The translations under genes were made by a program, and so were the position numbers. DNA of 64,000 nt from positions 385,580 to 449,579 of the forward strand of contig MKUJ01000001.1 of the NCBI GenBank assembly GCA_001897755.1, written 5' to 3'. Under the pieces are notes generated by a model. That model ran no database searches. It was given only the letters and a program-made list of their open reading frames with translations, and had not been told where the DNA came from. This document shows positions 1 through 13,194 of this stretch, one piece after another; positions within the stretch are counted from its first letter, which is position 1; each line of letters opens with the position of its first letter. This DNA comes from Afipia sp. 64-13. GTDB lineage: Bacteria; Pseudomonadota; Alphaproteobacteria; Rhizobiales; Xanthobacteraceae.

Positions 1-1808
1 TGCTGCACGTCACCTCGGATTTCTCGGTGGTGAACGTCTATGAGAATTCGCATTCGCTGAAGCCGCTGATCTACAAGATCACCGGCGTGTGGGGAAACCA
101 CGAAGGCTCGATGCTGCTGTGGGTGATGATCCTCGGCCTGTTCGGCGCGCTGGTCGCCTTGTTCGGCAATAACCTGCCGCTGACGCTGCGCGCGCATGTG
201 CTGGCGGTGCAGGGCTGGGTCGGCACCGCGTTCTATCTCTTCATTCTGTTGACCTCGAACCCGTTTCTGCGCATCGCCAGACCGCCGATCGAGGGACGCG
301 ATCTCAATCCGGTGCTGCAGGATATCGGTCTCGCGCTGCATCCGCCGATGCTCTATCTCGGCTATGTCGGTTTCTCGATTTCGTTTTCCTTCGCGGTGGC
401 GGCGCTGATCGAAGGCCGGATCGATGCGGCATGGGCGCGCTGGGTGCGGCCGTGGACGCTGATGGCATGGGTGTTCCTGACGCTGGGCATCGCGATGGGT
501 TCGTACTGGGCCTATTACGAACTAGGCTGGGGCGGCTGGTGGTTCTGGGACCCGGTCGAGAATGCCTCGCTGATGCCATGGCTCGCCGGCACGGCGTTGC
601 TGCATTCCGCTCTCGTGATGGAGAAGCGCGACGCGCTCAAGGTCTGGACCATCCTGCTGTCGATCCTGACGTTCTCGCTGTCGCTGCTCGGCACGTTCCT
701 GGTGCGCTCGGGCGTGCTCACCTCGGTGCATGCGTTCGCGACCGATCCGACGCGCGGCGTGTTCATCCTCCTGATCCTGTGCGTCTTCATCGGCGGCAGC
801 CTGTCGCTTTATGCCTGGCGGGCGTCGGCGTTGAAGCAGGGCGGTCTGTTCGCGCCGATCTCGCGCGAGGGCGCGCTGGTGCTGAACAACCTGCTGCTCA
901 CCACCGCCTGCGCCACCGTGTTTATCGGCACGCTCTATCCGCTCGCCCTCGAAGTGACGACCGGCGCGAAGATTTCGGTCGGCGCGCCGTTCTTCAATCT
1001 CACCTTCGCGCCGCTGTTCCTGCCGCTGCTGCTGGCGGTGCCGTTCGGCCCGCTGCTGGCGTGGAAGCGTGGCGATCTGATCGGCGCGATGCAGCGCCTG
1101 ATGGCGGCGGGCATCGCCGCACTGGTCGCGCTCGCGCTGGTCTGGGCCTGGACCAAGGGCGGCAGCGTGCTCGCGCCGCTGATGATCGGCGTGGCGGTGT
1201 ATGTGATCTGCGGCGCGCTGACTGATCTGGTCGAACGCATCCAGTTGTTCCGTGCGCCGTTGAACATCTCTTGGCACCGCGCGCGCGGTCTGCCGCGCTC
1301 GACCTGGGGCACCGCATTCGCCCATGCCGGTCTTGGCATCGCGCTGATCGGCATCATCTGCGAGAGCACCTGGAACAGCGAGCACATCGCCACCATGCGG
1401 CTGAACGACACCGCACAGGTCGGCTCCTATGTCGTCAGACTCGACAGCCTGACCCAGCGGCAGGGGCCGAACTTCCGCGAACAGATCGCGCATTTCACGG
1501 TGACGAGCGATGGCAAGACCGTCGGTGTGATGACGCCCTCCAAGCGCAGTTTCACCACGCGCCCGGCCTCGACCACCGAGGCCGCGCTGCTGACGCGCGG
1601 CGCAAGCCAAGTCTATATCTCGCTCGGCGACGCCCACGCCGACGGTTCGATCGCGGTGCGGATCTATTACAAGCCGCTGGTGCTGCTGATCTGGTTCGGT
1701 CCGTTGCTGATGGCGTTCGGCGGCATGCTGTCGCTGTCCGATCGCCGCCTGCGGGTCGGCGCGCCGAAACCGGCCAAGACGCCACGGGCGTTGCAGCCGG
1801 CGGAGTAG
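1..1808 (+). CDS. ccmF: Cytochrome c-type biogenesis protein CcmF (5' end outside window)
   Basis: Integral-membrane subunit of the CcmF/H haem lyase that attaches haem b to apocytochrome c in the periplasm. The reading frame is open to the left edge (codons from base 3 read LHVTSDFSV), so the start lies outside; about 600 residues are visible. The tryptophan-rich haem-handling motif (WGGWWFWDPVENASLMPW) is near residue 180, with many hydrophobic segments around it and a periplasmic domain near the C-terminus. An internal GTG at base 27 is not the start, because the conserved family sequence continues upstream. ccmH follows after 5 bp, as in the usual ccm operon. Confidence 0.97.
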   Translation, partial: LHVTSDFSVVNVYENSHSLKPLIYKITGVWGNHEGSMLLWVMILGLFGALVALFGNNLPLTLRAHVLAVQGWVGTAFYLFILLTSNPFLRIARPPIEGRDLNPVLQDIGLALHPPMLYLGYVGFSISFSFAVAALIEGRIDAAWARWVRPWTLMAWVFLTLGIAMGSYWAYYELGWGGWWFWDPVENASLMPWLAGTALLHSALVMEKRDALKVWTILLSILTFSLSLLGTFLVRSGVLTSVHAFATDPTRGVFILLILCVFIGGSLSLYAWRASALKQGGLFAPISREGALVLNNLLLTTACATVFIGTLYPLALEVTTGAKISVGAPFFNLTFAPLFLPLLLAVPFGPLLAWKRGDLIGAMQRLMAAGIAALVALALVWAWTKGGSVLAPLMIGVAVYVICGALTDLVERIQLFRAPLNISWHRARGLPRSTWGTAFAHAGLGIALIGIICESTWNSEHIATMRLNDTAQVGSYVVRLDSLTQRQGPNFREQIAHFTVTSDGKTVGVMTPSKRSFTTRPASTTEAALLTRGASQVYISLGDAHADGSIAVRIYYKPLVLLIWFGPLLMAFGGMLSLSDRRLRVGAPKPAKTPRALQPAE

Positions 1809-1813
1809 GGTGC

Positions 1814-2305
1814 ATGAAACGCTTTCTCGCCATGCTGGCCGTTCTGTTGACGCTGGCGCCGACATTGGCGCTCGCGGTGCAGCCGGACGAGATCATGGCC
1901 GATCCCGCGAAGGAAGCGCGGGCGCGGGCGCTGTCGCGCGAACTGCGCTGCATGGTGTGCCAGAATCAATCGATCGACGATTCCGACGCGCCGCTGGCGC
2001 GCGATCTGCGCCTGCTGGTCCGCGAACGCATCGCCGCCGGCGCGACCGACCGGCAGGTGATCGATTATCTGGTCGCGCGCTATGGCGAGTTCGTGCTGCT
2101 CAAGCCACGCCTTGAAGGGCAGACGCTGATCCTGTGGTTGCTGACGCCGCTGGTGCTGCTCTGCGGGGGCCTTGCGCTGTGGATCTACAGCCGCCGCGCC
2201 CGCGCCGCGGCGCCCGAGGCCGCGTCGCTGGCGTTGACGCCGGAGGAGGAGGCGCGGCTGGAAAAGCTGATCGCCGATCAAGGCTCCGCGGAAAAGCCGG
2301 TTTGA
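1814..2305 (+). CDS. ccmH: Cytochrome c maturation protein CcmH (CycL)
   Basis: Thiol-oxidoreductase partner of CcmF that keeps the apocytochrome CXXCH cysteines reduced before haem ligation. The 163-residue product has a Sec signal peptide (MKRFLAMLAVLL..LALA), the redox motif LRCMVCQNQSI, and one membrane segment (TLILWLLTPLVLLCGGLALW) near residues 103-125, followed by a short charged tail. The ATG at 1814 was chosen over longer in-frame extensions because it begins the signal peptide and sits 5 bp after ccmF. The length is normal for the short alphaproteobacterial CcmH without a fused CcmI part. Confidence 0.95.
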   Translation: MKRFLAMLAVLLTLAPTLALAVQPDEIMADPAKEARARALSRELRCMVCQNQSIDDSDAPLARDLRLLVRERIAAGATDRQVIDYLVARYGEFVLLKPRLEGQTLILWLLTPLVLLCGGLALWIYSRRARAAAPEAASLALTPEEEARLEKLIADQGSAEKPV

Positions 2306-2363
2306 TCGAACAGGGTCAGTCGACGTCCGCGCCGCTCTGGTCCGCGCCGCTGTGGAGACCTGA

Positions 2364-2996
2364 ATGTCCGATCGCATTTCCTCGCTCGAAGATCTGGCCC
2401 GCGCCTATCCCGGCCCGCTTTCCCCGGCGACGCTGTTCAAGGAAATCGATCACGTCGATACGAATTACGGCGCGCTGATCGCGGCTTCGCCGTTTTTCGT
2501 GCTGGCTACGGTCGGCCCGGAGGGGTTGGATTGTTCGCCGCGCGGCGATGCGCCGGGATTCGTCACGGTGCGGGATCCGAAAACGCTGCTGGTGCCGGAC
2601 CGCAGAGGCAACAACCGTCTCGATTCCTACAGAAACCTCCTGTCGGATAACCGCGTCGGAATGCTGTTCCTGATCCCCGGTTATGGCGAGACATTGCGCG
2701 TGAACGGGCGCGCGGAATTATCGTGCGATCCGGATTTGTGTGCGCAGTTCGAGACGGCCGGAAAGCGGCCGGCGAGCGTCATGATCGTTCATGTCGAAAC
2801 GGTCTTCTTTCAGTGCTCGCGTGCGGTGGTGCGCTCCGAACTGTGGAATGCGGAGCGGCACGTCGACAAACGTGACCTGCCGTCGCCCGGCGCGATCCTG
2901 CGCGACATCACCGCGCGCAACGAGGCAACCGAGATCTTCGACGGCGAAGCTTATGACGCCGCGCTGCCGGCACGGGTCAAGGCAACGCTGTATTGA
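2364..2996 (+). CDS. Pyridoxamine 5'-phosphate oxidase-family flavoprotein
   Basis: A 210-residue member of the PPOX split-barrel FMN-binding proteins, closest in layout to the MSMEG_1061-type subfamily. Visible family features are the core strand pattern FVLATVGPEGLDCSPRGD, followed by DRRGNNRLDSYRNLL, the usual FMN-phosphate contact area, and a C-terminal helical extension. Substrate and physiological role are unknown; family members are general flavin/F420-type oxidoreductases or flavin-binding proteins. It stands alone between ccmH and the protease gene, 58 bp after ccmH, so it could be read through from the ccm operon. Confidence 0.8.
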   Translation: MSDRISSLEDLARAYPGPLSPATLFKEIDHVDTNYGALIAASPFFVLATVGPEGLDCSPRGDAPGFVTVRDPKTLLVPDRRGNNRLDSYRNLLSDNRVGMLFLIPGYGETLRVNGRAELSCDPDLCAQFETAGKRPASVMIVHVETVFFQCSRAVVRSELWNAERHVDKRDLPSPGAILRDITARNEATEIFDGEAYDAALPARVKATLY

Positions 2997-3169
2997 GGGT
3001 GAGGGACGGCATCCGCGCTCCCCTGCGACAATCCTTTATTACAAAACATTAATTCCCCCGTCAGCGCGCGGTAAGGCCGCGCACCCCATCTTCAGCTCCA
3101 TCAGGCGCGCAACGCGCCGCGGGAATCGACCCCGTTCCCGATTGTCCATCGTGGCCCCGGAGCTGTTTC

Positions 3170-4747
3170 ATGACCGACCATTCCGATCTTCCCCAGACCC
3201 CATCCTCCTCCACGCCCCGCCGCTCGTTGCTCTCGATGCGCAAATTCGCGCTGATGGCATCGGTCGTCGCGGGCCTCGGCGTTGCCGCCTACGGGCTCAC
3301 TGCGCCGCTCAATCATTTCGACCTGCTGACCACCAGCGCCCATGCGCAGGTCAGCAAGGACGTCCATCCCGCCCAGCAGCCGATCGGCTTCGCCGACATC
3401 GTCGAGCGCGTGAAGCCTTCGGTGATCTCGGTGCGCGTCAAGATCGAGGAGAAGCAGGCCTCGAATGACGACGCCGACAATCCGTTCCCGCCGGGATCGC
3501 CGATGGAGCGCTTCTTCCGCCGCTTCGGCGGTCCGGACGGTTTCCCCGGCGGACGCGGTCCGCGTGGGCGCGGCAGCATCGTGACCGGGCAGGGCTCGGG
3601 CTTCTTCATTTCTCCCGACGGCTATGCCGTGACCAACAATCACGTGGTCGATAACGCCGACAAGGTCGAGGTGACGACCGACGATGGCAAGACCTATTCG
3701 GCCAAGGTGATCGGCACCGACAAGCGCACCGACCTCGCGCTGATCAAGGTCGAGGGCCGCAGCGATTTCCCCTATGCGAAACTCTCCGAGACCCAGCCGC
3801 GCATCGGTGACTGGGTGCTGGCGGTCGGCAATCCGTTCGGCCTCGGCGGCACGGTGACGGCGGGCATCGTCTCGGCGCGTGGCCGTGATATCGGCAACGG
3901 TCCGTATGACGATTTCATCCAGATCGACGCTCCGGTGAACAAGGGCAATTCCGGTGGTCCGGCCTTCGACACCAAGGGCGAAGTGATAGGCGTCAACACC
4001 GCGATCTATTCGCCGTCGGGCGGCAGTGTCGGCATCGCGTTCTCGATCCCGGCTTCGACCGTGCAGTCGGTGGTGAGCCAGCTCAAGGACAAGGGCGTGG
4101 TCAGCCGCGGCTGGATCGGTGTGCAGATTCAGCCGGTGACCGCCGAGATCGCCGACAGCCTCGGTCTGAAGAAGGCTGAAGGCGCGCTGGTCGCCGAGCC
4201 GCAGTCCGATGGTCCGGCCGCCAAGGCCGGCATCGAATCCGGCGACGTCATCATCCGCGTCAACGACAAGCCGGTGAAGGACGCGCGCGAGCTCGCCCGC
4301 ACCATCGGCGGCATGGCGCCGGGTGCGAACATCAAGCTCGGCGTGATCCACAAGGGCCAGGAGAAGGATCTCACCCTGAAACTCGGTGAATTGCCCAATG
4401 CCCAGCAGGCCAAGGCCAATTTCGGCTCCGACAATGACAATGGCGGCATGGGTCGCGGCGCCGATGTGCCCAATCTCGGCCTCACGATTGCGCCCGCCCG
4501 CTCGGTGGCTGGCGCCGGCAAGGACGGCGTGGTCGTGACCGAAGTCGATCCGCGCGGCGCATCGGCCGAGCGCGGCTTCAAGGAAGGCGACGTCATCCTC
4601 GAAGTCGGCGGCAAGCTGGTGTCCACGCCGGCCGATGTGCGCGATGCTCTCAAGGCTGCGCGGGCCGACCACAAGAACAGCGTCCTGATCCGTGTCCGCT
4701 CCGGCGATTCATCGCGCTTCGTCGCGGTGCCGGTGGGGAAGGGTTGA
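3170..4747 (+). CDS. degP: Periplasmic DegP/HtrA-family serine protease (Do family)
   Basis: Envelope quality-control protease of 525 residues. A cytoplasmic stretch of about 20 residues precedes a hydrophobic signal/anchor segment (FALMASVVAGLGVAAYGL). The trypsin-like domain shows the catalytic triad His158 (TNNHVV), Asp188 (RTDLALI) and Ser261 (GNSGGPAF). Two PDZ domains follow at roughly residues 300-390 and 425-515. A Gly/Pro/Arg-rich insert (GGPDGFPGGRGPRGRG) before the catalytic core corresponds to the regulatory LA loop. The two-component pair directly downstream may be an envelope-stress partner, an arrangement common in alphaproteobacteria, but this is inference. Confidence 0.95.
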   Translation: MTDHSDLPQTPSSSTPRRSLLSMRKFALMASVVAGLGVAAYGLTAPLNHFDLLTTSAHAQVSKDVHPAQQPIGFADIVERVKPSVISVRVKIEEKQASNDDADNPFPPGSPMERFFRRFGGPDGFPGGRGPRGRGSIVTGQGSGFFISPDGYAVTNNHVVDNADKVEVTTDDGKTYSAKVIGTDKRTDLALIKVEGRSDFPYAKLSETQPRIGDWVLAVGNPFGLGGTVTAGIVSARGRDIGNGPYDDFIQIDAPVNKGNSGGPAFDTKGEVIGVNTAIYSPSGGSVGIAFSIPASTVQSVVSQLKDKGVVSRGWIGVQIQPVTAEIADSLGLKKAEGALVAEPQSDGPAAKAGIESGDVIIRVNDKPVKDARELARTIGGMAPGANIKLGVIHKGQEKDLTLKLGELPNAQQAKANFGSDNDNGGMGRGADVPNLGLTIAPARSVAGAGKDGVVVTEVDPRGASAERGFKEGDVILEVGGKLVSTPADVRDALKAARADHKNSVLIRVRSGDSSRFVAVPVGKG

Positions 4748-4811
4748 TCGGACGCCGATAAGTCGGGAAGCGCCGTGCGGAATACGCCCCCTCCGACGGC
4801 GGCTTTCCGGG

Positions 4812-4841
4812 GGCGGATCGCCAAGCGTTGGACGATCCGCC
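4812..4841 (+). terminator. Possible terminator hairpin after degP
   Basis: Inverted repeat GGCGGATCG / CGATCCGCC with a 12-base loop, followed by a weak T-containing stretch (TTTCGATCCTTTCG). It lies 65 bp after the degP stop in a 275-bp gap. The U-tract is poor, so termination is uncertain. Confidence 0.4.
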
Positions 4842-5022
4842 TTTCGATCCTTTCGATGGAAAACGCCCCCCTCCGTCGAGAGGTGACAGGGACGGGCGGT
4901 GCGGCTTCCCCCAAGCCCGCCGCCCGGACCCCTTCTGACCGGGACAGGCTGCCTTGCAAGAAGATGGTCCGCGCGCCATGGTGACAAAAACCGATCTTGT
5001 TTTTCCTCCGGCCGAATCACAG

Positions 5023-5703
5023 ATGCGACTGCTCATCGTCGAGGACGACCGCGAATCCGCCGACTATCTGGTGAAAGCCTTCCGCGAAGCCGGCCATGTC
5101 GCCGATCTCGCCGGCGACGGCGAGGAAGGTCTCATGCTTGCCGAAACCGGCGATTACGACGCGCTGGTGGTCGATCGCATGCTGCCCAAGCGCGACGGGT
5201 TGTCGCTGATCGGCGCGCTGCGCGAGAAGGGCGACCGCACGCCGGCGCTGATCCTGTCCGCGCTCGGTCAGGTCGACGATCGCATCAAGGGCCTGCGCGC
5301 AGGCGGCGACGATTATCTGCCCAAGCCCTATTCCTTCGCCGAACTGCTCGCGCGTGTCGAGGTGCTGTCGCGCCGCCACGGCGGTCCGGGCGAGGAGACG
5401 AGCTACCGTGTCGGCGATCTCGAACTCGACCGTCTGTCGCATCGGGTGACGCGCGGCACGACCGAGATCACCTTGCAGCCACGCGAATTCCGGCTGCTCG
5501 AATATCTGATGAAGCATGCCGGGCAGGTGGTGACGCGCACCATGCTGCTGGAAAATGTCTGGGACTATCATTTCGATCCGCAGACCAACGTCATCGATGT
5601 GCATATCTCGCGCCTGCGCTCGAAGATCGACAAGGGGCAGGAGCGGCCGCTGCTCCACACCATTCGCGGCGCCGGATACATGATCCGTGACGGCCTTCGG
5701 TAA
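5023..5703 (+). CDS. OmpR-family two-component response regulator
   Basis: DNA-binding response regulator. From the ATG at 5023 it starts MRLLIVEDD, the canonical beginning of a receiver domain, with acidic pocket ED (residues 7-9), phospho-acceptor Asp51 (VVDRMLP) and the conserved Lys in LPKPYSF. The C-terminal half is a winged-helix domain ending in HISRLRSKI and IRGAGYMI. In-frame ATGs at 4954 and 4978 would add 23 or 15 residues without family conservation, so the later start is preferred, although no start here has a strong ribosome-binding site. It overlaps the kinase gene by 17 bp and is surely co-transcribed with it. Confidence 0.92.
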   Translation: MRLLIVEDDRESADYLVKAFREAGHVADLAGDGEEGLMLAETGDYDALVVDRMLPKRDGLSLIGALREKGDRTPALILSALGQVDDRIKGLRAGGDDYLPKPYSFAELLARVEVLSRRHGGPGEETSYRVGDLELDRLSHRVTRGTTEITLQPREFRLLEYLMKHAGQVVTRTMLLENVWDYHFDPQTNVIDVHISRLRSKIDKGQERPLLHTIRGAGYMIRDGLR

Positions 5704-7153
5704 ACTGATCCGCACCACGGCGTTCCGGCTGACGCTGGTCTATCTGTTCCTGTTCGCGCTGTTCGCGGCCTCGCTGCTGGGCTATTTCGCCTGGAACACG
5801 CGGCGCATGATCACCGACCAGATCACCGAAACGGTGAATGCCGAGGTCGGCGAACTTTCCGATCAGTTTTCGCACGGCGGCATTCGCGGTCTGGTCTTCG
5901 CCATCGAGAACCGCGCGTTGCGACCCGGTGCCAATCTCTACCTCGTGACGACGCCGCAGGGGCAGGCGGTGGCCGGCAATGTCGGCGCGTTGCAGCCCGG
6001 CGTGCTCGATAAAACCGGCTGGGTCGAGACCTTTTACCGGCGGCTCGACGAGACCGATACGCGCAGCCATTTCGCGCTGGTGCGGATCACGAAATTGTCC
6101 GGCGGTTTCCGGCTTTTGGTCGGGCGCGATCTGGAAGAACGCCGCCGTCTGTTCGGCATCGTCGCCAAGGCGGCGCAATTCTCTATCATTATCGTCCTGC
6201 TGCTCGGTCTCGGCGGCGGCATCTTTGTCGCGCGGCGCGTGCTGCGCCGGATCGACGCCATGACCGGCACCACGCAGCGGATCATGGGCGGCGATCTCAG
6301 CGAACGTCTGCCGGTCGGCCGCAGCGGCGACGAACTCGACCGGCTTGCTGAAAATCTCAACGCGATGCTGGAGCGCATCGAGTCGCTGATGGCGGGGTTG
6401 AAGGAAGTCTCCGACAACATCGCCCACGATCTCAAAACGCCGCTGACACGGCTGCGCAATCGCGCCGAGGACGCACTCGCCAAGGCGAGCAACGAGAGCG
6501 AGTATCGCGCGGCGCTGGAGCAGACCATCGAGGAGTCCGACGGCCTGATCCGCACCTTCAATGCGCTTCTGATGATCGCGCGCGCCGAGTCCGGGCAGGC
6601 GCGCGACAACATGGTCGATTTCGATGCGGCCGAGGTGGCGCACGGTATTCAGGAACTGTACGAGCCGCTGGCCGAGGATAACGGGCTGACGCTGGCGGTG
6701 AAAGCCGAGCCGGTCACCCTGCACGGCAATCGCGAACTGATCAGCCAGGCGCTGGCAAACCTCGTCGAGAACGCGATCAAATACGGCCGTCCGGTCCCGC
6801 CCGTACCCGCCGAGACCGCGACGCCCGATGCTGTGTCGAACCGGGACACGCCCGACATCCTGATTGAAGCGCGCCGCGACGGCGCCCGTATCGATTTCAG
6901 CGTGACCGATCGCGGGCCGGGCATTCCCGAAGCAGACCGGGCGCGGGCGATGGAGCGGTTCGTCCGTCTCGAGGCCAGCCGCACCCAGCCGGGGTCGGGC
7001 CTGGGTCTCAGCCTGGCCGCTGCGGTGGCCCTGCTCCATGGCGGCGAACTGCGTCTCGACGATGCCGCGCCGGGGTTGCGCGCCACGCTTGTCATTCCTG
7101 CCGCCAGCCCCCTTGCCAATCCCCGCCGTGACGTGGAACAAACGGTCGCATGA
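5687..7153 (+). CDS. Membrane sensor histidine kinase, partner of the upstream regulator
   Basis: A 488-residue EnvZ/CzcS-like kinase. Transmembrane segments flank a periplasmic sensor region (first segment near residues 12-35, second near 160-185). A HAMP linker follows, then a HisKA domain with phospho-acceptor His247 (IAHDLKTPLTRL). The HATPase domain has its N-box at NLVENAIKYG and G-boxes DRGPGIP and GSGLGLSL. Its signal is unknown. The 17-bp overlap with the regulator and the 4-bp overlap with glnE imply tight translational coupling. A proline-rich insert (PVPPVPAET) lies between the N-box and the first G-box. Confidence 0.92.
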   Translation: MTAFGKLIRTTAFRLTLVYLFLFALFAASLLGYFAWNTRRMITDQITETVNAEVGELSDQFSHGGIRGLVFAIENRALRPGANLYLVTTPQGQAVAGNVGALQPGVLDKTGWVETFYRRLDETDTRSHFALVRITKLSGGFRLLVGRDLEERRRLFGIVAKAAQFSIIIVLLLGLGGGIFVARRVLRRIDAMTGTTQRIMGGDLSERLPVGRSGDELDRLAENLNAMLERIESLMAGLKEVSDNIAHDLKTPLTRLRNRAEDALAKASNESEYRAALEQTIEESDGLIRTFNALLMIARAESGQARDNMVDFDAAEVAHGIQELYEPLAEDNGLTLAVKAEPVTLHGNRELISQALANLVENAIKYGRPVPPVPAETATPDAVSNRDTPDILIEARRDGARIDFSVTDRGPGIPEADRARAMERFVRLEASRTQPGSGLGLSLAAAVALLHGGELRLDDAAPGLRATLVIPAASPLANPRRDVEQTVA

Positions 7154-9970
7154 GCTTACCTGCGACCGGTGATGCGGACCAAATCCCTCTGGCTGCGCGT
7201 CTTGAAACCGGCCCGCAATTGTTCGCGCCGGATGAGGCGCGCCGCCGCGTGGCGGACTGGCTCGCCGATTTGCCTTCCGAGCAAAGCCGCGCGTTGCAGG
7301 ACGCCATGGCGCGGCATTCTTATGCCAAGGCCATCATCGAAGGCGTCGCCGAAGCCTCTCCCTATCTTTTCGACCTGATGCGGGCGGATGCCGCGCGCTT
7401 CATCCGGCTGCTTGAGAGCGATCCCGAAATCCGTCTCGCGGCCTTGATCGCGGAAGCCGAGGAGGGCGTGAACGCCGCCGCCGACGAGGCCGATGTCATG
7501 CAGCGGCTGCGGCGGATGAAAGCCGAGGCCGCGCTGCTGATCGCGCTGTGCGACATCGGCGGGGTCTGGCCGGTGATGCGCGTCACCAAGGCTCTGACCG
7601 ATGTGGCGGTGACGGCGGTGCAATGCGCGGTGCGCTATCTTCTGGCGCAGGAGGCCGAACGCGGCCGGCTGCTGCCGTCCGATCCCAAGCGGCCGGAGGC
7701 CGGCAGCGGCCTGATCGTGCTCGCCATGGGCAAGATGGGCGCCGGCGAACTGAACTATTCCAGCGATGTCGATCTGATCGTGTTCTACGATCCGGATGTC
7801 GCCAGACTTGCCGAGGACGTCGAGCCTTCACCGTTCTTCGTCAAGATCGGGCAGGGCATCGCGCGCCTTTTGCAGCAGCGCACCGGCGACGGCTATGTGT
7901 TCCGCGTCGATCTGCGGCTGCGGCCGGACCCGGCGTCGACGCCGGTGGCGATCTCGGTGGCCGCCGCGCTGAATTATTACGAGCGCGAGGGACGCACCTG
8001 GGAGCGCGCCGCCATGATCAAGGCGCTGCCTTGCGCCGGCGATCTTGCGGCCGGCAACGCGCTGCTTTCCGAGATCGCGCCGTTCGTCTGGCGCAAGCAT
8101 CTCGACTTCGCCGCGCTGACCGACGTTCACGACATGAAGCGGCAGATGCAGTCGTTTCGCGGCCAGAGTGAGATTTCGGTCGAAGGTCATAACGTCAAGG
8201 TCGGGCGAGGCGGCATCCGCGAGATCGAGTTCTTCGCCCAGACCCAGCAACTCATCGCCGGCGGCCGCCATCCCGAATTGCGGGTGCGGCCGACGCTGGA
8301 AGCGCTGAAGATCCTGGCCGGCAGCAACTGGATCACCGAGGCCGCGCGCGAGGAACTGACCACCGCCTATCTCTTCCTGCGCCGCGTCGAGCATCGTTTG
8401 CAGATGATCGCCGACGAGCAGACCCATGCGCTGCCGCAAGATCGCGAGGCGATGGAGCGTTTCGCGCGTTTCTTCGGCTATGACAGCCGCGCGGCATTCG
8501 CCGCCGATCTTCTCGGCCACCTCAACTGCGTGCAGAGCCACTACGAACGGCTGTTCGAGGGCGAGGCGGCCACCGACGCCGAGAAGCTTCCCGATATCGA
8601 TTACAGCGCCGGTCCCGACGATCAGCGGCTGCTCGATCATCTGAGCCGGCTTGGCTTCAAGTCGCCGCGGATGGTGGCGGAGGCCGTGCAGCACTGGATG
8701 GCGGGCGAATATCGCGCGCTGAGGGTGGAATCCACCCGCGAGGCGTTTCAGGCCTTCGTGCCCGACCTGATCCGCGGGCTGTCGCGCGCCGAGGAGCCGG
8801 ACGCCGCCGTCAATGCGTTCGATCGCTTTCTACAGGCGCTGACGCGCGGCGGGCGGCTGATCTCGCTGCTGGCGCAGAACAAGGACATCGTCGCTCTGGT
8901 CGCGCTGATCCTTGGTGCCGCGCCGCGTCTTGCCGATATGCTGGCGCGCAATCCGCAGATCATGGACGGCCTGATCGATCCGCGCTTTTTCGGCGCGATG
9001 CCCGATCGCGACGAATTGTCGACGCGCCTCGCGGCGACGCTGGCGGATGCGGATTCCTACGAGGAGTTTCTCGATCGGTTGCGGCTGTTCGGGCAGGAGA
9101 GCCTGTTCCTGATCGGCACCCGCATCCTGTCGGGCACGGTGTCGGCCGAGCACGCCAGCTCCGCCTTCGCCGATGTGGCGGAGGGCACGGTGCGCACGGT
9201 GCATCGCCTGGTTCGCGATCAGTTCATCGGGCAGCACGGTCGCATCAAGGATCAGGAAACCGCGATCCTGGCGATGGGCAAGCTCGGCGGCCGCGAGATG
9301 ACGGCCTCGTCCGATCTCGATCTGATCCTGATCTACGATTTCGACCACGATCATCCCGATTCCGATGGCGCGCGGCCGTTGCACGGCGGCCAGTATTTCG
9401 CCCGCTACACCCAACGGCTGATCAGCGCCTTCACCACGCGCACCAATTACGGCGTGCTCTATGAGATCGACATGCGGCTGCGTCCGTCGGGCCGGGCGGG
9501 TCCGGTGGCGACGCGGATCGACTCCTTTGCCGACTATCAGGACCATGAGGCGTGGACCTGGGAGCACATGGCGCTGACGCGCGCGCGGGTGATCTCATCC
9601 TCGCCTGAGCTCCAGCAGCGGATCGAGGCGATTATCCGCGAGGTGCTGACGCGCCGCCGTGACACCGTCATCATCGCCAACGATGTGCTGGAGATGCGTC
9701 AGGCGATTGCCGACGAGAAGGGCGATGCCGATATCTGGGACCTGAAATATGCCGCCGGCGGCATGGTCGATATCGAATTCCTGGCGCAGTACCTGCAGCT
9801 CGTCCATGCCGCCGACATGCCGGATATTCTCAGCGTCAGCACGGCCCAGGTGATCGACAATGCGGTGCGGCTCGGCGTGCTGCCACCCGCGGATGCCGAT
9901 GTGTTGCGGCCGGCGGCGCGGCTCTATCACGATCTGACGCAAATCCTGCGGCTGTGCGTCTCAACCAAGT

Positions 9971-12403
<2,433 letters not shown>

Positions 12404-13194
12404 GCCTTCGCCCCCTGAAGTATTCCGCCCCCGTTCGAGAACAGCGTTTGCGTCGTGTTCTCGAATCGAAGCGATTTGAATCCAGTTTTCGCACCCTGTC
12501 GAGAGTCAACGAATCCTTAATTGAAAATAATTTTTGTCCCCAGTGAATCGAAACGAGAACGCGCGTCGATTTTGAGTCCGAAGCAGGAACACGCTTGTGT
12601 ATGCGCATGAAATGTGGGGCGAGATTCAGTACGTGCGATTCGGTGCGATGTTGACGCACAAGAGGTGCGCGGCAACGCGCGGTCACAGCGTGACAATCAT
12701 CGTGCCGATGTGTGTTGACGCCCGCGCGCGTGGCGATCCGTGCGATGTCGTCACGGCGTCGATACGAGAGCGGAGGCGTGCGGCTCGTGCCGCGCGTACG
12801 AACGGAAGCGCGCCTGTCCTCGTTTGGGTGGGACCGCCCCGGCGAGCGCGTTGGCGCGGGCGTCTTTAAAGACGTGCCGCTGTCGGCTTCGCGCCGGCCT
12901 GCCGGGGATGTGGTGGCTGATATGCATACCATGGTCGTGCACGCGGTTTTCTCGCGGCGCTGCCGTGCTTGTGGTAAGGCTCGCCCAGTTCGACATTTTC
13001 GCGCGTTGCGGATGCAGGTATTTTGGTATTTAGTATGCCAGATTGTTCGCCCCTGCATTGGCTGAAGCCGAATCTGTTGTCAGAACAAGCGCCACCGGCA
13101 CGACGGCGGGCCCGGCGGCGATAACCGAGAGCCTGACAGGCAAGCCTGTCTGGAGTGCTTGGCGTCCGGTCGGGCCGTCGACGGGAGGTGCTGT
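12404..13194. other. 790-bp intergenic region upstream of the SucCD-like pair
   Basis: This region lies between the divergent kinase and the SucC-like gene. Both strands contain only short open frames without recognisable domains or good ribosome-binding sites, so I call no gene. The kinase-proximal part is AT-rich (around 12480-12560) and probably carries its promoter. The right end carries the GntR-type operator at 13024-13040. A degenerate half-site (ATGCATACCA) occurs near 12922. The middle is GC-rich with many GTGCGAT/GCGCG runs of no evident function. Confidence 0.5.
13024..13040. promoter_or_regulatory. Predicted regulon operator, copy 1 (TGGYAT-N5-ATRCCA)
   Basis: Site TGGTAT-TTAGT-ATGCCA, 154 bp before the SucC-like start. 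A plausible promoter overlaps it: TTGCGG at 13006-13011 and TTTAGT at 13029-13034 with a 17-bp spacer, so a bound protein would block the -10 region. It has the same half-sites and spacing as the copies before gcl, oxlT and oxc. Confidence 0.7.

Noticed and set aside
12911..12932. A fifth copy of the TGGYAT-N5-ATRCCA operator (TGGCTGATATGCATACCA)
   Set aside because: Only the right half-site fits and the spacing is wrong; kept as a degenerate half-site only.
12597..13065. Overlapping small plus-strand frames (90-117 codons) in the 790-bp intergenic region
   Set aside because: No hydrophobic pattern, family motif or good ribosome-binding site; one frame runs through the operator.
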